Positions 52,257 through 61,035 are shown, numbered from the stretch's first letter. The stretch is 64,000 nucleotides of DNA from Clostridia bacterium (GCA_017472285.1 JAFUQQ010000006.1:1-64000), one strand, 5' to 3'. Numbers and translations are program-made. The notes: generated by a model not told the origin, from the sequence alone.

Positions 52257-52285
52257 ACTATATCACAAAATATTTTTTTCGTCAA
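52257..52285 (-). promoter_or_regulatory. Promoter of the GH3 gene
   Basis: Minus strand: TTGACG (52280-52285), 17 bp, TATAGT (52257-52262). Confidence 0.75.
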
Positions 52286-52427
52286 CCCGCAAAAAGCAAT
52301 TTTTACAATGAAATCACAAAATTCATATTTTTTTAAATTTTTTTGCATTTGTATATACTTTTTTCATAATTTTATGATATAATCAAGAAACGATCATGAA
52401 TCTATTAAGAAAAGGAAGTGTTCTCAA

Positions 52428-53267
52428 TTGTTAACGAAAAAAATCATGAGCGCGTATTTTGCGTCTTCGCTGTTGCTCGGCATGGGCTTTGCCGTCTGGC
52501 GCATGGCATTGATGTTCCGATATTACGATCCTTATAATAATGAATATTCCACAGATGCCAAAACAAGTTTACAGGTCTTTGGTTATGTTCTTTGTTTTTC
52601 CTTGCTTGCGATGGCAACGTCTTATTTCTTTTTAAGAAAGCATACGTTTTCGGAATTTTCCGCATCCTCCAACCAGCTTTCCGTCTTTTCGAGCGCGTTA
52701 CTTGGCTTTGTCTTTGTTGCGATCGGATTTCTCGTCTTGCTTTATTATGCAAAAGAACTTTTCAGCGCGGATACCACACCGTTCTTCAAAGGAATGCGGA
52801 TCGTTTCGTTCGTTTTGCTTTTCCTCTCCGCGATTTATTTCATTCTGAGTGCCGCGGCTTCACGTATCTCCCTCAAAGCAAAGAAAAGCTGCTCTTTTTT
52901 CCCAACGCTTTTCGCATTGTCGCTACTCATCGTTTCGTACATCAATCCCGCTTATAATTATACCGATCCCAATCATAATCTTTGCAATATCTCGATCTGT
53001 GCGCTCCTTTTGTTCTTCCTTTATGAAACAAGATCCACTGTCACAGGCAATTCCACACCCATCCGTTTCGTCTTTTCCCTCGTTGCGCTCATCTGTCTGC
53101 TTGCATATATTCTGCCCATCTGTATCCTGATGGCATTCTGGGAGCTTTCCACAGGCATTGACGTTCTTTTTGAAGCGGTGGAATGTGGCGCACTTTTCTA
53201 TATCGTTGCCGTTCTCTATTCCATGATCCACGCGGTAAAACCCAAAACGATCACCGCAAAATCATAA
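52428..53267 (+). CDS. Polytopic membrane protein of unknown function, 279 aa
   Basis: About seven hydrophobic segments (near residues 9-30, 48-68, 86-107, 121-143, 157-172, 186-200 and 216-240, with another near the end) make this an integral membrane protein; no transporter, enzyme or receptor motif is visible. I use the TTG at 52428, with AAGGAAG about 8 bp upstream; an ATG 18 bp later is possible. It is divergent from GH3 and ends in a terminator hairpin (AATGCGAACC/GGTTCGCATT, 53270-53295) that also serves the converging XRE gene. Confidence 0.6.
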   Translation: MLTKKIMSAYFASSLLLGMGFAVWRMALMFRYYDPYNNEYSTDAKTSLQVFGYVLCFSLLAMATSYFFLRKHTFSEFSASSNQLSVFSSALLGFVFVAIGFLVLLYYAKELFSADTTPFFKGMRIVSFVLLFLSAIYFILSAAASRISLKAKKSCSFFPTLFALSLLIVSYINPAYNYTDPNHNLCNISICALLLFFLYETRSTVTGNSTPIRFVFSLVALICLLAYILPICILMAFWELSTGIDVLFEAVECGALFYIVAVLYSMIHAVKPKTITAKS

Positions 53268-53294
53268 AAAATGCGAACCTTTTACGGTTCGCAT

Positions 53295-53516
53295 TCATTT
53301 TTGTTCAAATTCTCTTCCATTGACCAAGAAATCGATAGAAACATTGAAATATTCAGAAAGTATACGAAGCATCTGTAAATCTGGACTTCGTTTTCCGTTT
53401 TCATAATAAGACAATGCTTCTCTGCTGATACAAAGATCCATCGCTACTTTCAACTGACTGTAATTTTTCTTTTTTCTTATTATTTTCAAGCCAAGCAACC
53501 CTTGTTTTTCATCCAT
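53295..53516 (-). CDS. XRE-family regulator, 73 aa
   Basis: A compact helix-turn-helix protein: LGLKIIRKKKNYSQLKVAMD, LCISREALSYYENGKRSPDL, then LRILSEYFNVSIDFLVNG, the standard XRE five-helix pattern. The ATG at 53516 follows AGGAG by 10 bp. It is divergent from the GIY-YIG gene across 112 bp that contain a promoter and two identical operators, so it most likely represses that gene and perhaps itself. Confidence 0.88.
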   Translation of the reverse strand: MDEKQGLLGLKIIRKKKNYSQLKVAMDLCISREALSYYENGKRSPDLQMLRILSEYFNVSIDFLVNGREFEQK

Positions 53517-53551
53517 TTTTTGAAATCTCCTAAAAAATTTTAAAAAATCAC

Positions 53552-53601
53552 TTGACTTCATTGTAACAAGCTGTTACAATGAAAATGTAACAATTTGTTA
53601 C
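53552..53601 (+). promoter_or_regulatory. Promoter with two GTAACA-N3-TGTTAC operators
   Basis: TTGACT (53552-53557), 17 bp, TACAAT (53575-53580). Operator 1, GTAACAagcTGTTAC at 53563-53577, overlaps the -10; operator 2, GTAACAattTGTTAC at 53587-53601, covers the start site. Centres are 24 bp apart, slightly over two helical turns. Both half-sites are perfect. The XRE protein divergently encoded is the natural ligand. Confidence 0.9.
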
Positions 53602-53628
53602 TCAAAACACATTACAAAGGAGCTCAAT

Positions 53629-54252
53629 ATGGGATTATTGGATTTTTTATCAGGTGTATTGTCTACCGCCGCACGCAATACGATTCAACAAAGGAATGAT
53701 TTTGCACGAAAATATGCACGGGAACATCCGAATATGGATGAATCAACCAAAGCAAAACTCGATGCGTTTAATACAAAAACTGAGAGTTTGCACACAGCAG
53801 GTGAAAAAATTTCTTCCTCTGTATCTTCAATTGCTACAGTAGCTTCTGCATTGTCATTCGATGATTCTCAATCTTATTTGGGAAAAACGATCTCTGGATG
53901 GGATACCGAATGGATCAGCATTGGTTATCTCAAAAATGCAGATCTAACACCTTATAATCATTGTGTTGGTCTTTACCGACACACAATTAACGGAGAAACG
54001 CGATATCTCGGCAGAGCTATCGAATTAAATAATGGCGGTTTCAGAAAAAGACTCAGTGATTACAGACGAGATAGCGAAAGTGCAAGAAAGCATCAATCCG
54101 GTCAGACAATCTATACTCATCTGGAAGAAATTGAAACATACATTTTAATCATCGGTGATACCGAAGAAGCGGTTCAGGCAACAAAAACATTGGAAAAAGC
54201 ATTCATCAATAAATATAATCCGGATTGGAACAAAGTAAAATATAATAGTTAA
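53629..54252 (+). CDS. GIY-YIG nuclease-like protein, 207 aa
   Basis: The C-terminal 110 residues have the GIY-YIG pattern: CVGLYRHTINGETRYLGRA (GLY and YLG in place of GIY and YIG), the arginine in FRKRLSDYRRD and the metal glutamate in KTLEKAFINKYNPDWNK. The N-terminal 75 residues are helical, with a short hydrophobic start (GLLDFLSGVLSTAA). Such nucleases cut DNA in repair, mobility or restriction. It has its own promoter and operators, with an XRE gene opposite; nuclease under tight repression fits a stress- or phage-induced effector. AAAGGAG lies before the ATG. A terminator CGAGGAGAAC/GTTCTCCTCG (54271-54300) follows. Confidence 0.8.
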   Translation: MGLLDFLSGVLSTAARNTIQQRNDFARKYAREHPNMDESTKAKLDAFNTKTESLHTAGEKISSSVSSIATVASALSFDDSQSYLGKTISGWDTEWISIGYLKNADLTPYNHCVGLYRHTINGETRYLGRAIELNNGGFRKRLSDYRRDSESARKHQSGQTIYTHLEEIETYILIIGDTEEAVQATKTLEKAFINKYNPDWNKVKYNS

Positions 54253-54270
54253 TTTTTTATCAATAAATAG

Positions 54271-54308
54271 CGAGGAGAACAATCAACCATGTTCTCCTCG
54301 TACTTTTT
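54271..54308 (+). terminator. Terminator of the GIY-YIG gene
   Basis: CGAGGAGAAC pairs with GTTCTCCTCG over a 10-nt loop, followed by TACTTTTTTG. Confidence 0.85.
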
Positions 54309-54445
54309 TGAAAGTCCCAAAAATCATATTTAAAATAAAAGTTAATCACTTCACATTTTTATAATCTCTGCATACGATATAGCGAGGGGAATTTTTGAGC
54401 CCTCTCATAAATTCCGAATCTTTCATGAAAGGAATGGTCATCATT

Positions 54446-55270
54446 ATGTCTGATACCAGAAATACGTCTTATTGCGGCGGCAATCGTGAATCGGTATATA
54501 TAGATACAAACAGAATTCTCGATAGCTGTCGGGATAAGGATTGCTTTGAGGACGTGATCGTTTATCTTTCCGATTGCGGAAATGAACTGATCGAAAGAGC
54601 AAGCAACGTCCGTACCAAATGCGCCAAGATCCTTTGCGCCAACATACACGTCGACAGCGTCCCGTTCAACCGCGGATTTTATCAGATTAATATTACAATG
54701 TATATCAAACTGACCGTTGAAGTTTGCGCCTGCCTTGGCAGACCGCAGGAATTTGACGGTATTGCAATCGTTGAAAAGAAAGTGATCCTTTACGGCGGAG
54801 AAGGCAACGTCAATATTTTCCGCAGTGAGATCGGTTCACAAAATTTCTGTGGTTGCGATCATACGGAAACCCCCGGCAATAATCTTCCGACTGCTGTTTT
54901 TGAAGTCGTTGACCCCATCGTTCTCAGCACAAAGATCATGGATGTTTGCGAATGTCAGCACCGTCCTTGCTGCATCAATCTTGACGATCTGCCCGAACGT
55001 GTCTGCAACTGTCTTGGCGGCAGACCCGCGCATGACAGAGGAAAAGTGCTTACCGTTGCGCTCGGCTTTTTCTCCGTCGTTCGTATCGAACGTCCCGCAC
55101 AATATCTCGTTCACGGAACGGAATACAGCATTCCCGAAAAAGAATGTATCTCCCCTTCCACAGACGATCCCTGCAAGATGTTCAAACACATGGCGTTTCC
55201 CACCAATGAATTTTATCCGCCTTCCCTTTGCGATATCAAAGGCGACGGTGATTACGGTTGCAAGCACTGA
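54446..55270 (+). CDS. Cysteine-rich conserved clostridial protein, 274 aa
   Basis: The product has 18 or more cysteines and opens with RNTSYCGGNRESVYIDTNRI and LDSCRDKDCFEDV, which I recall as a widely conserved clostridial family. The middle is beta-rich (FNRGFYQINITMYIKLTVEV, FDGIAIVEKKVILYGGEG). The spacing of cysteines suggests disulphides or metal binding, as in spore-coat-like proteins; the function is unproven. The ATG at 54446 follows AAAGGA; the upstream frame to 54395 adds no plausible sequence. A terminator follows at 55273. Confidence 0.75.
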   Translation: MSDTRNTSYCGGNRESVYIDTNRILDSCRDKDCFEDVIVYLSDCGNELIERASNVRTKCAKILCANIHVDSVPFNRGFYQINITMYIKLTVEVCACLGRPQEFDGIAIVEKKVILYGGEGNVNIFRSEIGSQNFCGCDHTETPGNNLPTAVFEVVDPIVLSTKIMDVCECQHRPCCINLDDLPERVCNCLGGRPAHDRGKVLTVALGFFSVVRIERPAQYLVHGTEYSIPEKECISPSTDDPCKMFKHMAFPTNEFYPPSLCDIKGDGDYGCKH

Positions 55271-55272
55271 AA

Positions 55273-55300
55273 AAAGACTCCCCTCGGGGAGTCTTTCTGC
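55273..55300. terminator. Terminator of the 54446 gene
   Basis: AAAGACTCCCC (55273-55283) pairs with GGGGAGTCTTT (55286-55296). Confidence 0.9.
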
Positions 55301-55328
55301 TATATCGGGCTGCCGCCCGAACCTGCTT

Positions 55329-55378
55329 CAAGGGAACTTTTTAAAAAAAGTTCCCTTGAAAATCCTTCAAAAACTTTC
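55329..55378. repeat. MITE-like palindrome end, solo copy
   Basis: CAAGGGAACTTTTTAAAA and its complement form a perfect palindrome (55329-55358), followed by ATCCTTCAAAAACTTTCTCT, which is the conserved tail of the MITE-like elements at 44773 and 46769. Convergent genes lie on both sides. Confidence 0.7.
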
Positions 55379-55397
55379 TCTGTTGGTGGGTTGAGGG

Positions 55398-56981
55398 TTA
55401 TTGAGGGTGGAAATTGATATGATTGGTTTTTGCATATGTTTCTGCGTAACTGCCGATAGGCGCGCAGATCGTCAGATGCGTACAACCCTCAAATGCATAT
55501 TGACCGATCTCTGTGATACTTTCAGAAAGGACAAGGCATCTCAAATTCCAGCACTGGTTGAAAGCAAAGCCACCGATCGTTTTCAAACCGGCAGGGAGCA
55601 TGATATCCTGCAATTGTCCGCAATTATTGAACGCCGCATAACCGATCTCAGTAAGCCCCTCCGCGCCCGTAACGCTTTCCAGCGCCGTACAAGAAGCAAA
55701 AGCCGACTGCCCGAGATGCGTTACGCTTTGAGAAATACTGACGGTTCTGAGATTGGGACAATAATCGAATGTCCGGTCAGGAATCGTTTGGATACCATCC
55801 TCGATATAAACGGTTTCGATCTGCGGACAAGAGACAAATGCCTCGTCACAAAGCTCCACAGGCAGTTTTCCAATCATTGCGGGAACGATGACGTGAGGGG
55901 AATCGCCTTTATAATTTCGGAGCAGATAACGGTAATTGACTTTTCTGATCGTAAAGAGCTTCTGATGGTCGGCGATCGTTTTTTTGCGAAAACCTAAGTC
56001 TTTTTCCATTTGGATGGATTCCATTTCGTCAAGAATTTCGGGCGGATACAAGCGTTTTTTGTAATTGATGAGCAAGAACCTTGCCTCTGCCATACCGTCT
56101 GCTTTTTTGATATAAGAATCGATCTCATCCGCGGGCATTTTAGGGACAAGCGAAAGCAGCCTTGCAAAAAGCGTATTTTCTCCCTTTTCAAGCAAAAGCG
56201 GGATAAGTTTGGAGCGGTTTTGCTTCAATATCATGCGTTTTAAGAGGACATCACGCAAAACGGGATTGGTTTCGAGTGTGTTTTTCAAAAACGGGATGGC
56301 GAGGATGCGTGTGCCGATGACACCAATGAGTTGTTTTGCTTCTTCCTCATCTGTAAGGTTCTTGGCAAGCGTACATTCTTCAAGCCACAGATTTTCAGAA
56401 AATGCATTTCTGCCGATTTTGACATTTCCAAAAACCGTCAAATTTTTTAAAAGATCATATTTTCGGAATACATATGCGCTGATTTCCGTTATGTTTTCGG
56501 GGATTTCGATATGTAGACTTTCGCCGATATAGCCGTATAAGATATCATTCAAAACGATCCTGCCGTTTTCATCGGCAAGTCCCGCGCAATCCACGAAAGC
56601 CCCGCAGCCGATTTCGGCATTCCTCGGCAGAGAAATTCCCCTCAGATTTTTACAGGAAATAAAAGCGTAATCGCCAATTGTTTTTACGCTTTCGGGAATA
56701 TTGATATTCACAAGGTTTTCGCAATTCATGAATGCATAACCGCCGATTTTTTGAATTGTATCGGGGAGATGCACGCTTTTCAGATTTTTGCATCCGCAGA
56801 ATGCCCAATAGCCGACCTCCGTCATGCTGTCGGGGAGTGTTACACCCGTGATGTTCCAATCATCCTCAAAAGTACCTATCTTGATATGTGTTACGCCTTC
56901 GGGGATCACGATGTCGCCGCCTGCTCCGTGATAGGCTGTTAAAACACCTTTTTCAATTTGAAAATCTTTGATATCGGACAT
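55398..56981 (-). CDS. BspA-type leucine-rich repeat protein, 527 aa
   Basis: The protein has two blocks of LRR_5/BspA repeats, about 22-23 residues each: residues 25-190 (VTLPDSMTEVGYWAFCGCKN, VHLPDTIQKIGGYAFMNCEN and so on) and 370-510. The middle 170 residues are helical. No signal peptide, so it is probably cytosolic, unlike the surface BspA adhesins. Such repeats bind proteins; the partner is unknown. AAAGGA is before the ATG. The gene stands alone between a palindromic repeat and the esterase-acyltransferase gene (divergent). Confidence 0.88.
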   Translation of the reverse strand: MSDIKDFQIEKGVLTAYHGAGGDIVIPEGVTHIKIGTFEDDWNITGVTLPDSMTEVGYWAFCGCKNLKSVHLPDTIQKIGGYAFMNCENLVNINIPESVKTIGDYAFISCKNLRGISLPRNAEIGCGAFVDCAGLADENGRIVLNDILYGYIGESLHIEIPENITEISAYVFRKYDLLKNLTVFGNVKIGRNAFSENLWLEECTLAKNLTDEEEAKQLIGVIGTRILAIPFLKNTLETNPVLRDVLLKRMILKQNRSKLIPLLLEKGENTLFARLLSLVPKMPADEIDSYIKKADGMAEARFLLINYKKRLYPPEILDEMESIQMEKDLGFRKKTIADHQKLFTIRKVNYRYLLRNYKGDSPHVIVPAMIGKLPVELCDEAFVSCPQIETVYIEDGIQTIPDRTFDYCPNLRTVSISQSVTHLGQSAFASCTALESVTGAEGLTEIGYAAFNNCGQLQDIMLPAGLKTIGGFAFNQCWNLRCLVLSESITEIGQYAFEGCTHLTICAPIGSYAETYAKTNHINFHPQ

Positions 56982-57153
56982 AAAAAATCCTTTCTTTTGT
57001 CTTTTTCTTGGTTATCAGTATAGCAAATTGGGGAGAGATTGTCAACGGAATCTTTTCCTTATGTCTAAAATCCGCTTGCTGTCTTGCATTATTATGATTT
57101 TTATGGTAAGATTATAATAATAAGAATAACCTTGATGAAAGGAATTTGAAATT

Positions 57154-59343
57154 ATGACGCTTTCCGCAAAATTTGCCCGAAAACAATTGGAACGCTTCAA
57201 GCCTCTGATGACAGAATCCGCCATTGAAACAGCACGGCGCGGACAGGAAAAGCTGGGGGAGCTGATGACGATGACCTGTAAAAAAACGCTCTCCTATGCG
57301 TCCGTATCGTTTGAAAACTTTGAAAGCGCATGGGTCATGCCCAAAGATGATACCCGTGACGGTGTCATGCTGTATTTGCATGGCGGCGGCTATTGCTGCG
57401 GCGATATCTCTTATACCAAAGGCGTGGCATCGATGCTGGCATCCCGTTTCGGCATTCGTGTCTTTGCGCCCGCGTACCGACTTGCGCCCGAACACCGCTT
57501 CCCTGCTCCGCTCGAAGATGCGTTGACCGCATACCGCTATCTTTTGGAAAACGGTTATGAGCGAACAAATATCGTTCTTTGCGGCGAAAGTGCAGGCGGT
57601 GGTCTTTTATATGCGCTTTGTCTGAAATTGCGTGAACTCGGCTTACCCATGCCCTGTGGTATTGTTGCGATTTCTCCATGGAGCGATCTGACCGCTTCGG
57701 GTGAATCATATCAAAAGAACAAAGAAAATGATCCATCGATCACGTTCGAAAGACTCAATTTTTATGCAACACTTTATACGTCGGAACGGGAAAATCCGCT
57801 CGTATCGCCTCTGTTCGGCGAGCTTCACGGAATCCCGCGTTCGCTGATTATCGTCGGCGGTGATGAAGTCATGCTGGACGATGCAAGGCTTTTGCATGAA
57901 AAATTGCTGTCCTACGGTTCCGAAAGTGAATTGATCGTAGCGGAAGGACTTTGGCATGCTTATATTCTTTATAATCTTCGTGAATGTGCGGAAGATTATG
58001 ATCGGATCAATGCGTTTTTAACAGAAGTGCTTCCCCGCCCGCGCAAATTGCGTTGGATGCGTTTGGATAACGCGGCAAAGATCTATCCTGCGGCAAGAAG
58101 ACGCACGTGGACGAACGTATTCCGTCTTTCCGCAACACTGACGGAACCAATCGATATTGAAATTCTGCAAAACGCATTGGATGTAACGGTGCGTCGTTTT
58201 CCTTCGATGGCAGTGCGTTTGTGCTCGGGGGTATTCTGGTATTATCTTGAGGAGCTTTCGGAAGCACCCGGTATCTGTGAAGACATCGGCTATCCGCTCG
58301 AACAGATGAAAGGCAGAGATATCCGAAAATGTGCTTTGCGCGTACTTGTTTATCAGAAGCGTATTGCCGTTGAACTCTTTCATTCCATCACGGACGGCAA
58401 TGGTGGACTTGTTTTTCTGAAGACCTTGATCGCGGAATATCTGGAACAGCTTTACGGCATTGAAATTCCCGCAGAAAAAGGAGTGCTTGACCGCAGAGAA
58501 GAACCGGAAGAAGCGGAAATGGAAGATAGTTTTCTGAAGCATCGCGGTGATGTTGCACTCAGCCGTAAGGATACGGATGCTTATCGCATCGTAGGCGAAA
58601 AAGAGCCTGACGGTTTTCTCAATAATATTGCGTTTCTTTTGCCTGTGGATATCATCCATAAAGAAGCAAAAAAATATGGTGTCAGTATCACAGCATTCCT
58701 GACAGCCGTTCTGATGCAAGCGATCATGGAAATCCAGGAAAAACACGTGCCGAAGATTCATAAGCGCAAGCCTGTCAAGGTCCTGCTCCCTGTCAATCTC
58801 CGCAAGATGTTCGGAAGCCGTACGCTTCGCAATTTTGTGCTTTATATGACACCTTTTGTCGATCCAGCCATGGGCGAATATACTTTTGAAGAAATTTGCC
58901 GCACAGTTTATTTTCAGATGGGCATGGAGCTGACGGAAAAACGTATGCGCGCAAAATTCACGGCAAACGTCAATAGTGAAATTTCTCCCATTATCAAAAT
59001 CATGCCGTTATTCATTAAAAATGTGGTCATGAAAATGGTCTTCAATGCCGTTGGCGAACGAAAATCAACGCTGACGCTTTCCAACCTCGGTGCGGTCGAT
59101 ATTCCCGATGCCATGAAGCCGTATATCACCCGTTTTGATTTCATTTTAAGTCCGCAATCCACAGCACCCTATAACTGTTCTGCGATCTCTTATAATGGCA
59201 CGCTCGTATTCAATTTTATCCGCAATACGAAAGAACCCGAATTGGAGGCCGCATTCCATTCCGTCCTGAAACGCATGGGCATCACGGCAAAAGTGGAAAG
59301 CAATATGCAAACGCGCGCGGATACGCTCCGCCACGCGCAATGA
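57154..59343 (+). CDS. Alpha/beta-hydrolase fused to condensation-type acyltransferase, 729 aa
   Basis: Residues 1-285 are a hormone-sensitive-lipase-like hydrolase: oxyanion motif LHGGGYCCG, nucleophile GESAGGG, and an acid/histidine end with DEVMLDDARLLHEK and EGLWHAYIL. Residues 300-720 look like an alcohol acetyltransferase/condensation domain with FHSITDGNGG (HxxxDG core) and a second lobe. The two activities could hydrolyse and transfer acyl groups on the same alcohol or sugar. GAAAGGA lies before the ATG. The next gene starts 25 bp downstream. I know the two parts as separate neighbouring genes in other Clostridia, which makes a fusion credible. Confidence 0.85.
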   Translation: MTLSAKFARKQLERFKPLMTESAIETARRGQEKLGELMTMTCKKTLSYASVSFENFESAWVMPKDDTRDGVMLYLHGGGYCCGDISYTKGVASMLASRFGIRVFAPAYRLAPEHRFPAPLEDALTAYRYLLENGYERTNIVLCGESAGGGLLYALCLKLRELGLPMPCGIVAISPWSDLTASGESYQKNKENDPSITFERLNFYATLYTSERENPLVSPLFGELHGIPRSLIIVGGDEVMLDDARLLHEKLLSYGSESELIVAEGLWHAYILYNLRECAEDYDRINAFLTEVLPRPRKLRWMRLDNAAKIYPAARRRTWTNVFRLSATLTEPIDIEILQNALDVTVRRFPSMAVRLCSGVFWYYLEELSEAPGICEDIGYPLEQMKGRDIRKCALRVLVYQKRIAVELFHSITDGNGGLVFLKTLIAEYLEQLYGIEIPAEKGVLDRREEPEEAEMEDSFLKHRGDVALSRKDTDAYRIVGEKEPDGFLNNIAFLLPVDIIHKEAKKYGVSITAFLTAVLMQAIMEIQEKHVPKIHKRKPVKVLLPVNLRKMFGSRTLRNFVLYMTPFVDPAMGEYTFEEICRTVYFQMGMELTEKRMRAKFTANVNSEISPIIKIMPLFIKNVVMKMVFNAVGERKSTLTLSNLGAVDIPDAMKPYITRFDFILSPQSTAPYNCSAISYNGTLVFNFIRNTKEPELEAAFHSVLKRMGITAKVESNMQTRADTLRHAQ

Positions 59344-59368
59344 TGTACAGTAAAGAAAGGAACTGCTT

Positions 59369-60067
59369 ATGTTTTGTATCAAATGCGGCGTTGAGCTTGC
59401 CGACAGCGAAAAGTGTTGCCCCCTTTGTGGCACGGTCGTATACCATCCCGAGCTGACGCAGAATCAAACCAATGCACCGTATCCGCCTTATCAAAAACCT
59501 CATTCCCGCATCAATTACCGCGGTGTACTTTTTCTCATCACCATGTTTTATGTCATATTGATCGCTGAACTTTTTGTTTGTGAAATCACGATCTTTGACG
59601 ATCTCAATTGGTCACTTTACGCAACCGGCGGACTTTTACTTTCCTATATCATTATTCTTTTACCGACATGGTTCAAAAAACCCAATCCCGTCATTTTCGT
59701 TCCCTGTGATTTTGCCGCAATCGCCGCATACCTTTGTTTTATCAGTTGGAAAACAGACGGTCATTGGTTTGTAAGCTTTGCTTTACCCGTTGTTTTGGGA
59801 TGCGCACTTATTATAACGGCAATCATTGCACTTTGCCGCTACGTCCGCCGAGGATATTTCTTCATTTTTGGCGGTGCTTCCGTTTTAACGGGATTATATA
59901 TCGTGATGCTGGAAATTTTCCTTACGATCACTTTCCCTGTTATTGACAGATTTTATTTTTGGTCAATCTATCCCCTGATCGGTTTTGTACTTCTCGGACT
60001 TGCCCTCATCATTATCGGAATTTGCAGACCGCTCCGTGATTCTCTTGCGAAGAAATTCTTCGTTTAA
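59369..60067 (+). CDS. Zinc-ribbon membrane protein, DUF6320-like, 232 aa
   Basis: The N-terminus carries a zinc ribbon, FCIKCGVELADSEKCCPLCG, followed by a Pro/Tyr-rich linker and six hydrophobic segments between about residues 50 and 225. This matches the layout of DUF6320 proteins found beside acetyltransferase genes in Clostridia. It probably supports lipid or sugar acylation at the membrane. AAAGGA lies 9 bp before the ATG. It is the second gene of the operon; a dispersed repeat and a terminator follow. Confidence 0.75.
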   Translation: MFCIKCGVELADSEKCCPLCGTVVYHPELTQNQTNAPYPPYQKPHSRINYRGVLFLITMFYVILIAELFVCEITIFDDLNWSLYATGGLLLSYIIILLPTWFKKPNPVIFVPCDFAAIAAYLCFISWKTDGHWFVSFALPVVLGCALIITAIIALCRYVRRGYFFIFGGASVLTGLYIVMLEIFLTITFPVIDRFYFWSIYPLIGFVLLGLALIIIGICRPLRDSLAKKFFV

Positions 60068-60113
60068 GACGCAAATTGCCACCCACCCAATTGCTCTCCT
60101 TTTTATAACTTTA

Positions 60114-60170
60114 CCGCATCCAAATGCGGCAAAACGGCTCTGTTTTGAGCAATTTCTTATAGAATAAAAA
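60114..60170. repeat. Dispersed repeat copy D
   Basis: CCGCATCCAAATGCGG forms a hairpin (60114-60129), then AAAACGGCTCTGTTTTGAGC and AATTTCTTATAGAATAAAAA. The minus strand reads LFYKKLLKTEPF, related to the other copies. As in copies A and B, a plus-strand gene ends just before it and a terminator follows directly. Confidence 0.75.
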
Positions 60171-60172
60171 CA

Positions 60173-60201
60173 AAAACCGATGGCAAACCATCGGTTTTTG
60201 G
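60173..60201. terminator. Bidirectional terminator between convergent genes
   Basis: AAAACCGATGG pairs with CCATCGGTTTT over a CAAA loop, with A- and T-runs on each side. Confidence 0.85.
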
Positions 60202-60217
60202 ATGTACATTTTTAATA

Positions 60218-60625
60218 TCAGAGATATTTTTTGAGGGATTCGGGAAGATCTTCTTCTTTGATGGAGGAAGTCATGAGAACTTCGCAGTTCCATTTTTCTG
60301 CCCAAGTGTTTACAACGTCAACGAAGCCCGCGAAAGCATCAACATCATTGCCAACGATCTTCAAAGCGGAGTCGATGAAGATGTGGGTGATATCGCTATT
60401 GGAAGCGTGGAGACCTGCAACGAAGCCCTGAAGACCGTGAGCGTCTGTGATATCGTATTCGACAACGTCGATGAGTCTTGCCTGATATTTAATATCAAAA
60501 CGGAGCTTATCGCCCTTTTCAAGACAAACAACAGAGCCATTGGAAACGTTGATCGCTTCGTTTACTTTTGCGATGAGGGTTTTTGTTTTACCGGTACCTT
60601 TAAGACCGACAATAAGTTTAACCAT
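60218..60625 (-). CDS. Small P-loop ATPase, 135 aa
   Basis: The protein begins with KLIVGLKGTGKTKTLI, a full Walker A motif. A likely Walker B follows at ITHIFIDSAL near residue 85. It has no DNA-binding or secretion-ATPase extension, so it is a minimal NTPase. Similar small proteins are common in Clostridia and have been labelled PilT-like, which is not justified by its size. AAGGAAAG lies upstream of the ATG; regular, biased codon use suggests good expression. Confidence 0.75.
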   Translation of the reverse strand: MVKLIVGLKGTGKTKTLIAKVNEAINVSNGSVVCLEKGDKLRFDIKYQARLIDVVEYDITDAHGLQGFVAGLHASNSDITHIFIDSALKIVGNDVDAFAGFVDVVNTWAEKWNCEVLMTSSIKEEDLPESLKKYL

Positions 60626-60797
60626 AATAAGCCTTCTTTCCTGACGAAAATATGATTTTGCGAGTGGTGCCGTTAGTCGTCATCACAGCACCAAAATCTT
60701 ATTTATATGATACACTCTTTTCGCGAGATTTTCAAGCATTTTATCAGAGAAAATCCCGTTTTTTTTGATTTTCAGCGAAAACTGCCAAATGGAACTC

Positions 60798-61016
60798 TCA
60801 ATTTTTGTCATTTTTTACAGCGATTTCATTACAAGAAATTACTTTTCGTATATTTTTTTCCAATTTTTCACGCGCAACTGTCATATCTCTACCGCAGCCA
60901 AGGCAAATCACTCGGATGTCCGAGCCGATTCTCATGACTTTCATACGTTTTTCGCCGCACGGATGCTGTTTTTTCATTTCCAAAATATCACCGACAGCAA
61001 ATTGCTTAATTTCCAT
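60798..61016 (-). CDS. DUF951 protein, 72 aa
   Basis: The short protein has the full DUF951 pattern: FAVGDILEMKKQHPCGEKRM, then IGSDIRVICLGCGRDM, with three cysteines that could bind zinc. The family is near-universal in Firmicutes, usually close to DNA replication or ribosome genes, but the role is unknown. AAGGATGG lies before the ATG at 61016; a longer frame from 61073 overlaps the ABC gene. It lies 19 bp downstream of the ABC exporter gene. Confidence 0.88.
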   Translation of the reverse strand: MEIKQFAVGDILEMKKQHPCGEKRMKVMRIGSDIRVICLGCGRDMTVAREKLEKNIRKVISCNEIAVKNDKN

Positions 61017-61035
61017 AAAAATCCATCCTTTCCTA

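Noticed and set aside
60218-60625. PilT-type motility ATPase
   Set aside because: The protein has only 135 residues and a bare P-loop; the PilT core domains are missing.
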